Shown here: piece by piece, positions 47,247-54,131 of the stretch
Layout: each line of letters starts with the position of its first letter
How positions within the stretch are numbered: the first letter of the stretch is position 1
DNA from: Rhodoferax sp.
Lineage (GTDB): Bacteria; Pseudomonadota; Gammaproteobacteria; Burkholderiales; Burkholderiaceae_C
Assembly (NCBI GenBank): GCA_018061265.1
Contig: JAGOUM010000005.1
Location: forward strand, 1 to 64,000
DNA: 64,000 nucleotides
Direction of reading: 5' to 3'
Program-made: the position numbers and the translations under genes
Notes under the pieces: model-generated
What the model was told of the DNA's origin: nothing
Seen by the model: only the letters and a program-made list of their open reading frames with translations
The model's database searches: none

Positions 47247-47721
47247 AGAACACGCACTGGATGCAGTGCGACATGATCGAGTCGGATTTCGCTGCGGCGT
47301 CCCCGGGCTCGATGACTACCTTCACCGATTTGCGCTACAGCACACCCGCAAGGGAGTGACCTCTGTTCATGTTCTTGTGGAGTCAGAGCGACCCAATGAG
47401 ATTCTTGGTTACTACAGCCTCAGTGCTGCTCAAATCGATGTACTTCAACTCAGTGACGCGGATCGAAAAAAACTACCTCGTTACCCGGTGCCCTGCTTTC
47501 GCATGGGGAGACTTGCTTGTCGTGCTGACAGGCGTGGCTCCGGCTTGGGCAAGGTGTTGATTGGGTGCGCCGTGGATCGTTGCTTGAATGCACGCACGCA
47601 GGTCGCGGCGTTTGCGCTCTTGGTCGATGCGAAAAACGCTCAGGCAAGGAGCTTTTACGAACACTACGGCTTCACGGCGTGCACCGACACACCGATGACG
47701 CTTTACCTGCCACTTGGCTGA
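47239..47721 (+). CDS. GNAT toxin of a TacT/AtaT-type toxin-antitoxin pair
   Basis: The 160-aa product is a GNAT acetyltransferase. Members of this class acetylate the amino group of charged tRNA and stop translation. Motif A is RMGRLACRADRRGSGLGKVLIGCAV, and the conserved catalytic Tyr region is ARSFYEHYGFTACTDTPMTLYLPL. It starts with GTG at 47239, overlapping the antitoxin gene, so the two are translationally coupled. The target tRNA is not predictable. Confidence 0.9.
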   Translation: MLEEHALDAVRHDRVGFRCGVPGLDDYLHRFALQHTRKGVTSVHVLVESERPNEILGYYSLSAAQIDVLQLSDADRKKLPRYPVPCFRMGRLACRADRRGSGLGKVLIGCAVDRCLNARTQVAAFALLVDAKNAQARSFYEHYGFTACTDTPMTLYLPLG

Positions 47722-47836
47722 TCTGGTTTTTCCTGCGGCATAGTTAAGTTTTTGAGCGACTCTTGTGCAGCGGTAGCGGTCACATGGCCTTCATCATAGA
47801 ATCCACCCTTTTGAACTCACAAATTTGAACTGCAAG

Positions 47837-48187
47837 ATGCGTCGCTTTAACTGGAAGACCAAGTCACTCTCAATAGCAGTTGTCTTGCTGTTCGTTTTCG
47901 TATTGAACCCCGAATTGAGAGCAATTCTGCTGGTTGTAGATTACTTGGGTGTTGATTTAGTGCTATTACTTTTGGGTGGATACATAAGCCGTTATTGGTC
48001 GGTCATCGCGTATTACGCGCATGCGGCGCTTGCTTTCATTGAAGTTAAAGCAACGTATTTCTTGAAGATGCTGCGCTGGATTGGGTTTGGACTTCATCCG
48101 CGCGAAGCCCAATGGGCGCAAGTGGACCACCTAGGTTTAGTCACTGGAGTTGTCAGCCGCTTGGCATTGGAGCGGTTCCGTAGATAA
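47837..48187 (+). CDS. Hypothetical membrane protein
   Basis: The 116-aa product has a basic start (MRRFNWKTKS), two hydrophobic helices (IAVVLLFVFVL and VDLVLLLLGGYI), and a moderately basic C-terminus. I recognise no family. Base composition is more AT-rich than the chromosomal genes to the left. It is the last gene before the mobile region, and it could belong to either side of the boundary. Confidence 0.5.
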   Translation: MRRFNWKTKSLSIAVVLLFVFVLNPELRAILLVVDYLGVDLVLLLLGGYISRYWSVIAYYAHAALAFIEVKATYFLKMLRWIGFGLHPREAQWAQVDHLGLVTGVVSRLALERFRR

Positions 48188-48237
48188 CCCCCTGGTTTCT
48201 GCAGTATCTTCTGATGCTACGAGTGTCTGCATTCAGC

Positions 48238-48378
48238 CTATTGCGGCTGACCCCAAGCCTTGAAGCAGGCTACTGACTGATTGGGTGACTTCAAGATCCT
48301 ATAGACCGTTGCTCGTGACAGGCCAAGCTGTTTGGCAACGACTGAAACCTGGTTTGAGCAGTTTGGCCGCCCGCGCAT
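48238..48378 (-). pseudogene. Remnant of a serine-recombinase-type helix-turn-helix
   Basis: A 46-codon minus-strand frame starts MRGRPNCSNQVSVVAKQLG and continues LSRATVYRILKSPNQS to a stop. The GRP start and the V-x-x-L-G-L-S-R-x-T-V-Y-R-I-L core match the C-terminal DNA-binding domain of resolvases and invertases (Tn3 resolvase, Hin). The catalytic domain is absent and part of the first helix appears deleted. A stand-alone small HTH protein is possible. It sits directly beside the AAACCTACAC repeat cluster. Confidence 0.5.
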
Positions 48379-48410
48379 CGAAGTGCATGATTTATACTTC
48401 CTGCCATCAC

Positions 48411-48470
48411 TGGTGTAGGTTTTTAGTTTGCAAACCTACACCAACAAAAACCTACACTAAACCTACACCA
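48411..48470. repeat. AAACCTACAC repeat cluster with inverted repeat
   Basis: TGGTGTAGGTTT (48411-48422) and AAACCTACACCA (48432-48443) form a perfect 12-bp inverted repeat. They are followed by direct copies AAACCTACAC (48448-48457) and AAACCTACACCA (48459-48470), then looser GTGTAG copies to about 48510. The spacing resembles protein binding sites (recombination accessory sites, operators or iterons) rather than a CRISPR. Confidence 0.75.
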
Positions 48471-48570
48471 GCAGTGTAAGTGTAGATAGGTTTTAAGAAG
48501 TGTAGAAAATGTGAAAAACAGTGCTTGAAGATAAGAAATTTCTTTAAAATCAAGTACTTACGATAAAGAA

Positions 48571-48587
48571 CCGTTGCCTATCAACGG
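48571..48587. repeat. Short inverted repeat beside the tRNA fragment
   Basis: CCGTTG, 5 nt, CAACGG forms a perfect 6-bp stem 10 bp before the tRNA-Gly fragment. It may be an operator or a small hairpin. Confidence 0.45.
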
Positions 48588-48597
48588 GTTAGAGAAT

Positions 48598-48620
48598 GCG
48601 GGTGTAGTTCAATGGTAGAA
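48598..48620 (+). other. 5' fragment of a tRNA-Gly gene
   Basis: GCGGGTGTAGTTCAATGGTA and the next three bases GAA match the acceptor strand, D arm and D loop of bacterial tRNA-Gly. The sequence then departs completely: no anticodon arm, T arm or returning acceptor strand follows. A truncated tRNA gene beside a mobile region is typical of an integration or recombination junction. Confidence 0.65.
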
Positions 48621-48656
48621 GTCCGCCTACCAATGAAAACAGGCTTTCTAGACCAA

Positions 48657-48679
48657 AAACCTACGCCAAAACCTACGCC
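48657..48679 (+). repeat. Tandem AAACCTACGCC repeats
   Basis: Two copies of AAACCTACGCC occur at 48657-48667 and 48669-48679 with a 12-bp period. They differ by one base from the AAACCTACACC units at 48432-48470, so the same protein may bind both sides of the tRNA fragment. Confidence 0.65.
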
Positions 48680-49300
48680 AAATAAAAACCTCTTCGGTTA
48701 CTTGGCAGCGCAGCAAAAATGCTGGTGCTTAAATTTCAGGCAATTTAGATACCCAAAGCTTAATCCCCAATCGGCGCTGAGGCAGTGGTGTCCCCCCGCT
48801 TTCGTGTTCGCCATTGAGCCAGTTGCTCGACAAAACGAAATTCTGATGCCCGTCCCTATTGACTGAACCTGCCTTTTGAACTTCCACCGCCATGCACGCC
48901 AACGAGCAAAGGTTCAAAACTTCATCGGGCTAGATTTGCGCCGTGAGGTAATGAGTTGCCTGAGCGACACTCAGATTTAGGGTCTGCTGTTTCCGCAAAG
49001 CACGTTGAATCAGGCGATGTTGTACCAACTGACCCTGCCTCTGGCGGATTGGTCGAAATTGCTGGCCACACAGTCTTCCCAAGTCAAGCGCAGCGCGACG
49101 CAGTTTTTTCGACCGGGGTCTCGGGGCAACGCCCTGAGCAGGGGGCCGCTGCCAAGTTTTTTGCGCAGCAGAAAACGTGGGCACAAGGCCCTTACCCTGC
49201 ACAGTGTGTCTCTGCTACTCCCAGGCCGCTGGTGAATTGATTCGCCTGTCAGCTCGCCTGTCGCTGCATTTTGGGTTGCCTGTCAATGTGCGTGTCGGCA
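48680..49300. other. Stretch without a supportable gene
   Basis: Several frames of 60-95 codons are open on both strands here, but none has a convincing start, ribosome binding site or recognisable domain. The composition is mixed and looks like eroded mobile DNA. The only structured parts I see are the two GCCTGTC-rich repeats near 49236-49300. Confidence 0.6.
49236..49257 (+). repeat. 22-bp direct repeat, left copy (GCCTGTC-rich)
   Basis: ATTGATTCGCCTGTCAGCTC plus GC recurs at 51798-51819. Before the IS66 insertion the two copies were about 80 bp apart. Both sit in a tract where GCCTGTC-like heptamers recur every 10-20 bp. The repeats lie immediately upstream of a traK-traL-traM-like block, where IncP-type elements keep oriT. 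Confidence 0.7.
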
Positions 49301-49361
49301 GCTCCTGCGTAAGCGCGCTGCGAACCCATCTTGACCACAGCGCAGCGGCTGTGGCTGAGAA

Positions 49362-50885
49362 TCAAAGAGCTTGAACTTGTGGTTGCCAGCGGTGCGGCAA
49401 CAGCTCATGAATCTGACTTGCCCGTTGCGTTGGCAGGCGCGTCAGGACATCCTTGAGATAGGCATATGGATCATGCCCATTGAGTTTGGCACTCTGGATC
49501 AGACTCATCACCGCAGCACCGCGCTTGCCCGCACGCAGCGAACCCGCAAACAGCCAGTTGTTACGCCCGATGGCAATCGGTCGAATCTGATTCTCAATGT
49601 GGTTGTTGTCCACCGGCAGCTGACCGTCACCGACAAAGCGCGTAAGTGCACCCCAGCGACGCAGGCTGTAATCCAGCGCTTTGGCCGTAGCCGTTCCATC
49701 CGTGATCTTTTGCCGATTCAGGATCATCCACTTGTGCAAGGCCTCGAGCAGTGGTTTTGATTTCTCCTGGCGTATTCGCCTTCGTTCATCGGGCAGCAGT
49801 TCTTTGATTTCCCGCTCAATGTCGTAAACCCTGGCAATCTGCTCCAGCGCACTGTGTGCGATCTGGCTCTTGTTGCTGGCATGCAGGTCAAAGAACTTGC
49901 GCCGGGCATGCGCCAGACAACCGACTTCGGTCACACCCTGGGTCATGAGTTGCTTGTAGCCACTGAAGTCGTCACAGACCAAGCTACCGCGCCAGTCACC
50001 CAGAAACACCTTGGCATTCTCACCAGAGCGGGATTCGCAGAAGTCATAGACCACCGCCCTGGTGTTCTCAAAGGCACCGGCGGCATACGCCCACAGGTAG
50101 GCCCGGTGTGTTTTGCCGTTGCCGGGCTTGAGCATCTGCACCGGAGTCTCATCGGCATGAATGACACTGTGCAGCAGGATGTCGGCCTTCAGTGCATCGA
50201 CCAGAGGTTGCAGTTGCACCCCGCAGCTACCCACCCAGGCACCCAGCGTGGAGCGGGCAATGGCCAAACCGGCACGACCAAAGATGGTCTCCTGGCGGTA
50301 CAGTGGCAGATGATCGGCAAACTTGGCCACCAGTACCTGGGCCAGCAAACCGGCGGTGGGAATGCCTTTGTCAATGATGTGCGCATCAACCGGGGCCTGA
50401 ATCAGCGTTTCGCACTTGGCGCATACCCATTTGCCACGCACATGGCGCTCCACGCTGAAGACGCCGGGCTGGTAGTCCAACTTCTCGGCAACATCTTCAC
50501 CGATACGCTTCATCTGGCAGCCGCAAGCGCAGGTGGTCGAATCGGGTTCATGCCTGATCTCGATGCGGGGCAGGTTCGCTGGCAGTGGCTGGCGTTTGGG
50601 TTGTTCCTTGACACGCGGGGCAGGCGCATCGCAGGAGTTGAGTTGTTCGATCTCATCATTGACGGCCTGCAAGTCTTCATCGAGGGTTTCTTCCAGCAGG
50701 CTTCTTTGCTCGGCGCTGAAGCGCTCGCTCTGGGCGGCAAACTTCAGGCGTTTAAGGTAAGCGTTCTCATGCGTGAGCTTGTCAATGGTGGCTTGCTTGA
50801 AGGTGACCGTCTTGAGCAGGGACTGCACCACTTCGCGCAGTTCGTCTGCGCTCATATGGGGGAGTTGTTCGGGGGCAATCACCAT
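49362..50885 (-). CDS. tnpC: IS66 family transposase TnpC
   Basis: The 507-aa product is the DDE transposase. It has an N-terminal leucine-zipper-like region (LREVVQSLLKTVTFKQATIDKL), a zinc-finger segment with Cys residues (STTCACGCQMKRIGED and GKWVCAKCETLIQAP), and the catalytic domain with VIHADETPVQML and LVCDDFSGYKQL. The C-terminal IS66 motif region is LPVDNNHIENQIRPIAIGRNN. The length is normal. Confidence 0.96.
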   Translation of the reverse strand: MVIAPEQLPHMSADELREVVQSLLKTVTFKQATIDKLTHENAYLKRLKFAAQSERFSAEQRSLLEETLDEDLQAVNDEIEQLNSCDAPAPRVKEQPKRQPLPANLPRIEIRHEPDSTTCACGCQMKRIGEDVAEKLDYQPGVFSVERHVRGKWVCAKCETLIQAPVDAHIIDKGIPTAGLLAQVLVAKFADHLPLYRQETIFGRAGLAIARSTLGAWVGSCGVQLQPLVDALKADILLHSVIHADETPVQMLKPGNGKTHRAYLWAYAAGAFENTRAVVYDFCESRSGENAKVFLGDWRGSLVCDDFSGYKQLMTQGVTEVGCLAHARRKFFDLHASNKSQIAHSALEQIARVYDIEREIKELLPDERRRIRQEKSKPLLEALHKWMILNRQKITDGTATAKALDYSLRRWGALTRFVGDGQLPVDNNHIENQIRPIAIGRNNWLFAGSLRAGKRGAAVMSLIQSAKLNGHDPYAYLKDVLTRLPTQRASQIHELLPHRWQPQVQAL

Positions 50886-50966
50886 GAAATGCAGTGTATT
50901 TTTGGTGAATAAAAAGCACCATTAGTGCATGTCCGTATTGACTTCTACGCTATCTATTTCGATGAT

Positions 50967-51302
50967 TCAGACCACGCGAATGATGCCTGCTTCTCCCATG
51001 CGTTGCCAAGGCAATCCCAGTATCAAGGCGTCGAGTTGGGTGCGGTTCAGACTCAATTGTTGGCTTGCACTTCCCATTGGCCAGACAAATTTGCCCTGGT
51101 GCAGTCGGCGTGCCGCCAACCAGATGCCGATACCGTCATGCACCAGAACTTTCAACCGGTTTGCTCTTCTGTTGGCGAATAGGTAGGCCGTGTGCGGATG
51201 GGCAGCACCAAAGACCGAGACCACGCGGGCCAAGGCGGTATCGGTGCCTGCGCGCATGTCCATGGGGGCTGTTGCCAGCCAGATGGTATCGATGCGGATC
51301 AC
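50967..51302 (-). CDS. tnpB: IS66 accessory protein TnpB (Orf2)
   Basis: The 111-aa product is required for IS66 transposition; its biochemical role is unsettled. It matches the family in TAPMDMRAGTDTALARVV, AYLFANRRANRLKVLVHDG and GFW-like LHQGKFVWP. It begins with GTG at 51302, overlapping the tnpA stop (GTGA), so translation is coupled. Confidence 0.94.
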   Translation of the reverse strand: MIRIDTIWLATAPMDMRAGTDTALARVVSVFGAAHPHTAYLFANRRANRLKVLVHDGIGIWLAARRLHQGKFVWPMGSASQQLSLNRTQLDALILGLPWQRMGEAGIIRVV

Positions 51303-51712
51303 TTGAGAATCGCCCGCGTCCATTGCGCCAAGTCGCCAGCGGCGCTGATGGGCCAGGTGACGATCATCGAGACTGCACCTTTGCGAAGCTCTACCTTGAT
51401 GTCGCAGGCTGTGGGTTCCTGCATGGCGGTGGGCAGCTTCAAGGCGATGAAGGCGGGGGCAGGTGCAGTTAAGGCCACCGCGCCAGATGAACTTGCAGCG
51501 ACAAGTTGGTGGCACCCACTGTGTTCGTGTTCTTTGAGCCAGCGGTGCAGCACGTTGGCATTCATGCCATGGCCTCTGGCTATGGCGGCAATGGAAGCAC
51601 CCGGTTGTTGGCAGGTCGCAACCAGTTCGGCTTTGAACTGGCGTGTGTAGGTCCGGTGGGTGCGCCGGGTCGAATATCTGGCAAGGTCTGGTTCTTTGAG
51701 CATGGTGTGCAC
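51299..51712 (-). CDS. tnpA: IS66 protein TnpA (HTH)
   Basis: The 137-aa product has an N-terminal helix-turn-helix of the transposase-8 type (RTYTRQFKAELVATCQQPG and IAAIARGHGMNANVLHRWL) and a C-terminal variable part. It probably binds the element ends. It is the first gene of the IS, 70 bp inside the right inverted repeat. Confidence 0.93.
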   Translation of the reverse strand: MHTMLKEPDLARYSTRRTHRTYTRQFKAELVATCQQPGASIAAIARGHGMNANVLHRWLKEHEHSGCHQLVAASSSGAVALTAPAPAFIALKLPTAMQEPTACDIKVELRKGAVSMIVTWPISAAGDLAQWTRAILK

Positions 51713-51797
51713 GATGGGTTACGTGCACACGATCTTGCGAGATACAAGACTTCAATTCAAGGTGGGTTCACCGGGCGCTTACGCTCCTGCGGCCGTT

Positions 51798-51819
51798 ATT
51801 GATTCGCCTGTCAGCTCGC
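51798..51819 (+). repeat. 22-bp direct repeat, right copy
   Basis: This is the second copy of the repeat described at 49236-49257, beginning 8 bp after the IS66 target duplication. It is followed to about 51860 by GTGTCGCC, GCCTGTC, GCCGCCTGTC variants. Confidence 0.7.
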
Positions 51820-51891
51820 GTGTCGCGCGCATTGTGTCGCCTGTCGTGCCGCCTGTCACGCCAGAACTTGCGCCCTGTCGGTATGGGGATC

Positions 51892-52518
51892 ATGCACAGC
51901 ATCAGCTCAGAAATCGACTCAATCCTGCGTGAAGAAATTGAACTTGCCCAAAAGGATGACCCTGCGCTGATCGTGCGGTCTGCCTTTGAGGTCATTGAAG
52001 ACTTTTTGAGTCAGGGCATGTCGCTGGAACGAATCGCTGCCGCCCTCCAAAAAAATGACATCAAGGTCACCAAAGGGCACCTAGTGCGGCATCTTGGGAT
52101 CGTCCGTGAAGAACGCGGACTGAAGCCAATGAAAAGAGGCAGAAAGCTCAAACCGACCTCCACCAGAACTGGTTTAACTCGCACCCCGCTTGAGTTGGAA
52201 GAATCGCTAGCGAAGGATGCATCTCAGGCAAGTCAAGAAAAAACAAAAACGGAAGTTAATCGAACCAGTGCGAGTCAAACCCAATTTCCTGACGAAATAA
52301 CAAAACTCAAGTTTATTGAGATCAAAGACGAACTCGTTGATGTTACAAAAATGAATATAGACGATTATTTAACTGTTTCAAAGACACTTCCCGAAAACGG
52401 AAAAATTCCCGCCGGGATGTTCGAAGTAATTGCCGCCGAAAACAGAATACGGGGAATGTATGAACGTGCATTATCTCAATATGACGAAGCAATCGCCAAA
52501 TGGAAGTCTGCCCAATAG
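51892..52518 (+). CDS. Unknown plasmid-type protein in the traK position
   Basis: The 208-aa product has a helical N-terminal part with an HTH-like segment (DFLSQGMSLERIAAALQKND and KVTKGHLVRHLGIVREERG). A basic linker (KPMKRGRKLKP) and a charged C-terminal helical part follow. It looks like a DNA-binding protein. In IncP plasmids the order is oriT-traK-traL-traM, and here the next two genes are TraL-like and TraM-positioned, so it may bind oriT. The ATG at 51883 is an alternative start. No direct TraK motif is visible. Confidence 0.55.
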   Translation: MHSISSEIDSILREEIELAQKDDPALIVRSAFEVIEDFLSQGMSLERIAAALQKNDIKVTKGHLVRHLGIVREERGLKPMKRGRKLKPTSTRTGLTRTPLELEESLAKDASQASQEKTKTEVNRTSASQTQFPDEITKLKFIEIKDELVDVTKMNIDDYLTVSKTLPENGKIPAGMFEVIAAENRIRGMYERALSQYDEAIAKWKSAQ

Positions 52519-52541
52519 TTTCCAGTGTGAATAGTTTGAAC

Positions 52542-52717
52542 CTTGCCTATCCGGTTGGCACACCGCGCAAGCACTGCATTCACTTCCGTTGCCAGGGCGC
52601 AGGGCGCCACGCAGAGCGAGGCTGGAGCCACGATGGAAAGATGGTGGGGTCACGCGAGTTCCCAGGCGCCAACACTCAGCTCATATGGCGAATTGGTGTG
52701 CCAACCGGATAGGCATG
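52542..52717. mobile_element. 176-bp MITE-like element with 23-bp inverted repeats
   Basis: The left end starts CTT then GCCTATCCGGTTGGCACACC (52545-52564 is the perfect 20-bp arm). The right end is its inverse at 52695-52714, followed by ATG, so the arms are 23 bp with one mismatch. GTTTGAAC lies outside both ends (52534-52541 and 52718-52725), an 8-bp target duplication. No coding frame inside is convincing. It inserted between the traK-position gene and the traL-like gene. The parent transposon is unknown to me. Confidence 0.8.
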
Positions 52718-52741
52718 GTTTGAACAACCAAAAGGATAATC

Positions 52742-53494
52742 ATGATCAAATCATATTTTATTGACGGTGATAAAGGTGGTGTGGGCAAAAGCTTTATGTC
52801 CCGCTGCCTGGTGGACAGTTTTATCAATCATGAGGTCTCTGGTATGCCAAAAATTGATAAATTGATTGTCATTGATGCAGACCCCATGAATCCTGATGTG
52901 GTGTGCGATAACGGATATAAAACTGAAGTCGTCAATGACATTCAGATCATTGGACTGCAACGCCCCATCAAATCAGAAGACGACTGGCTGAATCTGATCA
53001 ATGAATTGGCTGAAACCCAGATCAATGAAACGGACGAAATCCGCCTTGTTTTTTCCTTGCCTTCTGCGGCCGGCCTTTACATCACGGAGTCCGTTTTAAG
53101 CCTGATGGCATTGATGAATCCGACACCCATTTGGGTGATGGGTATCGATGCGTCGAGCACCAATCAACTGGAAACCCGCGTGGGCAGAAGTCCCGTGTTT
53201 TACCAAGATGGCGTGGTGCTGATCAATTTGAAGCATGGCGCGGGGAAGTCTTTTGAGTTTTGGGACAAATCAAAGATCAGGAAGAGCCTGTTGTCTGGCG
53301 AAGACTATTCATGGACCGAACTGGAGCTGCCGGCCATGATGCCGCGCGCGGCTGAGTTGATTGGCTCCATGCCCTTGCACGCGGTCATTGAAAAAGGCAA
53401 CGTGGTCGGGTCGGGTGTGGCCATTGGCACGCGCACTGTCGCCCAAACATACCGTGGCATCGTTGGCCGCAAACTGGCCGCCCTGGAATCTTGA
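52742..53494 (+). CDS. TraL-like P-loop ATPase (MinD/ParA fold)
   Basis: The 250-aa product has a deviant Walker A, DGDKGGVGKSFMSRCL, near the N-terminus and an acidic VIDADPMNPD Walker-A'-like strand. This is the SIMIBI fold shared by ParA, VirC1 and IncP TraL. There is no ParB partner gene, and the neighbours are conjugation genes, so a TraL-like transfer role is favoured over partitioning. AAAGGATAATC gives a good ribosome binding site. Sequence is more AT-rich than the flanking genes. Confidence 0.75.
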   Translation: MIKSYFIDGDKGGVGKSFMSRCLVDSFINHEVSGMPKIDKLIVIDADPMNPDVVCDNGYKTEVVNDIQIIGLQRPIKSEDDWLNLINELAETQINETDEIRLVFSLPSAAGLYITESVLSLMALMNPTPIWVMGIDASSTNQLETRVGRSPVFYQDGVVLINLKHGAGKSFEFWDKSKIRKSLLSGEDYSWTELELPAMMPRAAELIGSMPLHAVIEKGNVVGSGVAIGTRTVAQTYRGIVGRKLAALES

Positions 53495-53496
53495 AG

Positions 53497-54120
53497 ATGA
53501 GTGATTTTGATGAGGAAGAGCGGCGTGTCAGCAACCAAATCACCGGGGTCGTCGCCGCTGTGCCGTGGGCAGCGCCGCCACCGGCGCTTGCTCGGCGCCC
53601 TGGCACCTTGATTGATGAATTGACGGCTCGGCTTGCGCCTGCTGGTTTGCCGTCTGATGTGCAAAACATCGTTGATGTGGCGGTCCGGGCGGGCATGGGC
53701 GAAAGTGATCCGAACTGGATCTGGCTCTTGCCCGTGTTGTTGCGCCAGGTGCCTGCTGCAGCCATGCGCATTGAATTTGAAGCGCTGTCGGGCGCGCTGG
53801 TCAAAGGTTCCCCAGGCCAGGCAAAGGGACCAAATCATGATGATGAAAATCTCGAATCGATTGTGTCGATGATGACGGCCATGCGAGGGGAACTGCAAAA
53901 GTTTCCGCGCCGTGTTGGTGAGACTTTGAAACCTGCGGTGACTGAGGCCGTGGTGGATGCTTTGGAGGCTGCGCCTGGCCGGGTCAAAGTTGACCTGGAT
54001 GATGCCAGGTTGATTGCCACAGCGCGTGAGGCATTCATATCGTTCTATGTGCTGGCGGCTGCCGGGCTGGGTGCGTTTTCAACCGTCGCTGCGTTCATCC
54101 TTGGCGCCAAATTTGGTTGA
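53497..54120 (+). CDS. Unknown protein in the traM position, C-terminal membrane anchor
   Basis: The 207-aa product is soluble for about 170 residues. It has a Pro/Ala-rich start and helical segments (SIVSMMTAMRGELQKFPRR), then ends in one hydrophobic helix (FYVLAAAGLGAFSTVAAFIL). It follows the TraL-like gene by 2 bp. Position suggests a traM equivalent that assists transfer, but no sequence motif confirms this. Confidence 0.6.
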   Translation: MSDFDEEERRVSNQITGVVAAVPWAAPPPALARRPGTLIDELTARLAPAGLPSDVQNIVDVAVRAGMGESDPNWIWLLPVLLRQVPAAAMRIEFEALSGALVKGSPGQAKGPNHDDENLESIVSMMTAMRGELQKFPRRVGETLKPAVTEAVVDALEAAPGRVKVDLDDARLIATAREAFISFYVLAAAGLGAFSTVAAFILGAKFG

Positions 54121-54131
54121 CGGAGGGCTCC

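Larger units (their letters stand above)
49309..51782 (-). mobile_element. Intact IS66-family insertion sequence
   Basis: The 2474-bp element has ends GTAAGCGCGCTGCGAACCCA (49309 onward) and GTAAGCGCCCGGTGAACCCA (complement, from 51782). These are imperfect terminal inverted repeats starting with the family's GTAAG. It carries the standard tnpA-tnpB-tnpC trio on the minus strand and is flanked by a perfect 8-bp duplication. All three frames look intact, so it may still transpose. Confidence 0.95.
49301..51790. repeat. 8-bp target site duplication of the IS66 element
   Basis: GCTCCTGC is present at 49301-49308 and again at 51783-51790, exactly outside the two element ends. Eight bases is the normal duplication size for IS66. 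It shows a simple single insertion. Confidence 0.95.

Noticed and set aside
48598..48680. Complete tRNA-Gly gene
   Set aside because: Only the first 23 nt match. No anticodon arm, T arm or returning acceptor strand follows within a plausible distance, with or without an intron.
48956..49240. Possible genes on either strand left of IS66
   Set aside because: Overlapping frames of similar length on both strands, with no recognisable domain or ribosome binding site. I cannot choose one.
49301..51790. IncP-type nick site near GCTCCTGC
   Set aside because: GCTCCTGC is the IS66 target duplication and differs from the ATCCTG nick consensus at a key base. No other match was found in the tract.
52742..53494. 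Plasmid partition ATPase ParA
   Set aside because: The P-loop fits ParA, but there is no ParB gene or centromere-like repeat next to it. The neighbours are traM-position and virB1 genes, so TraL-like is preferred.
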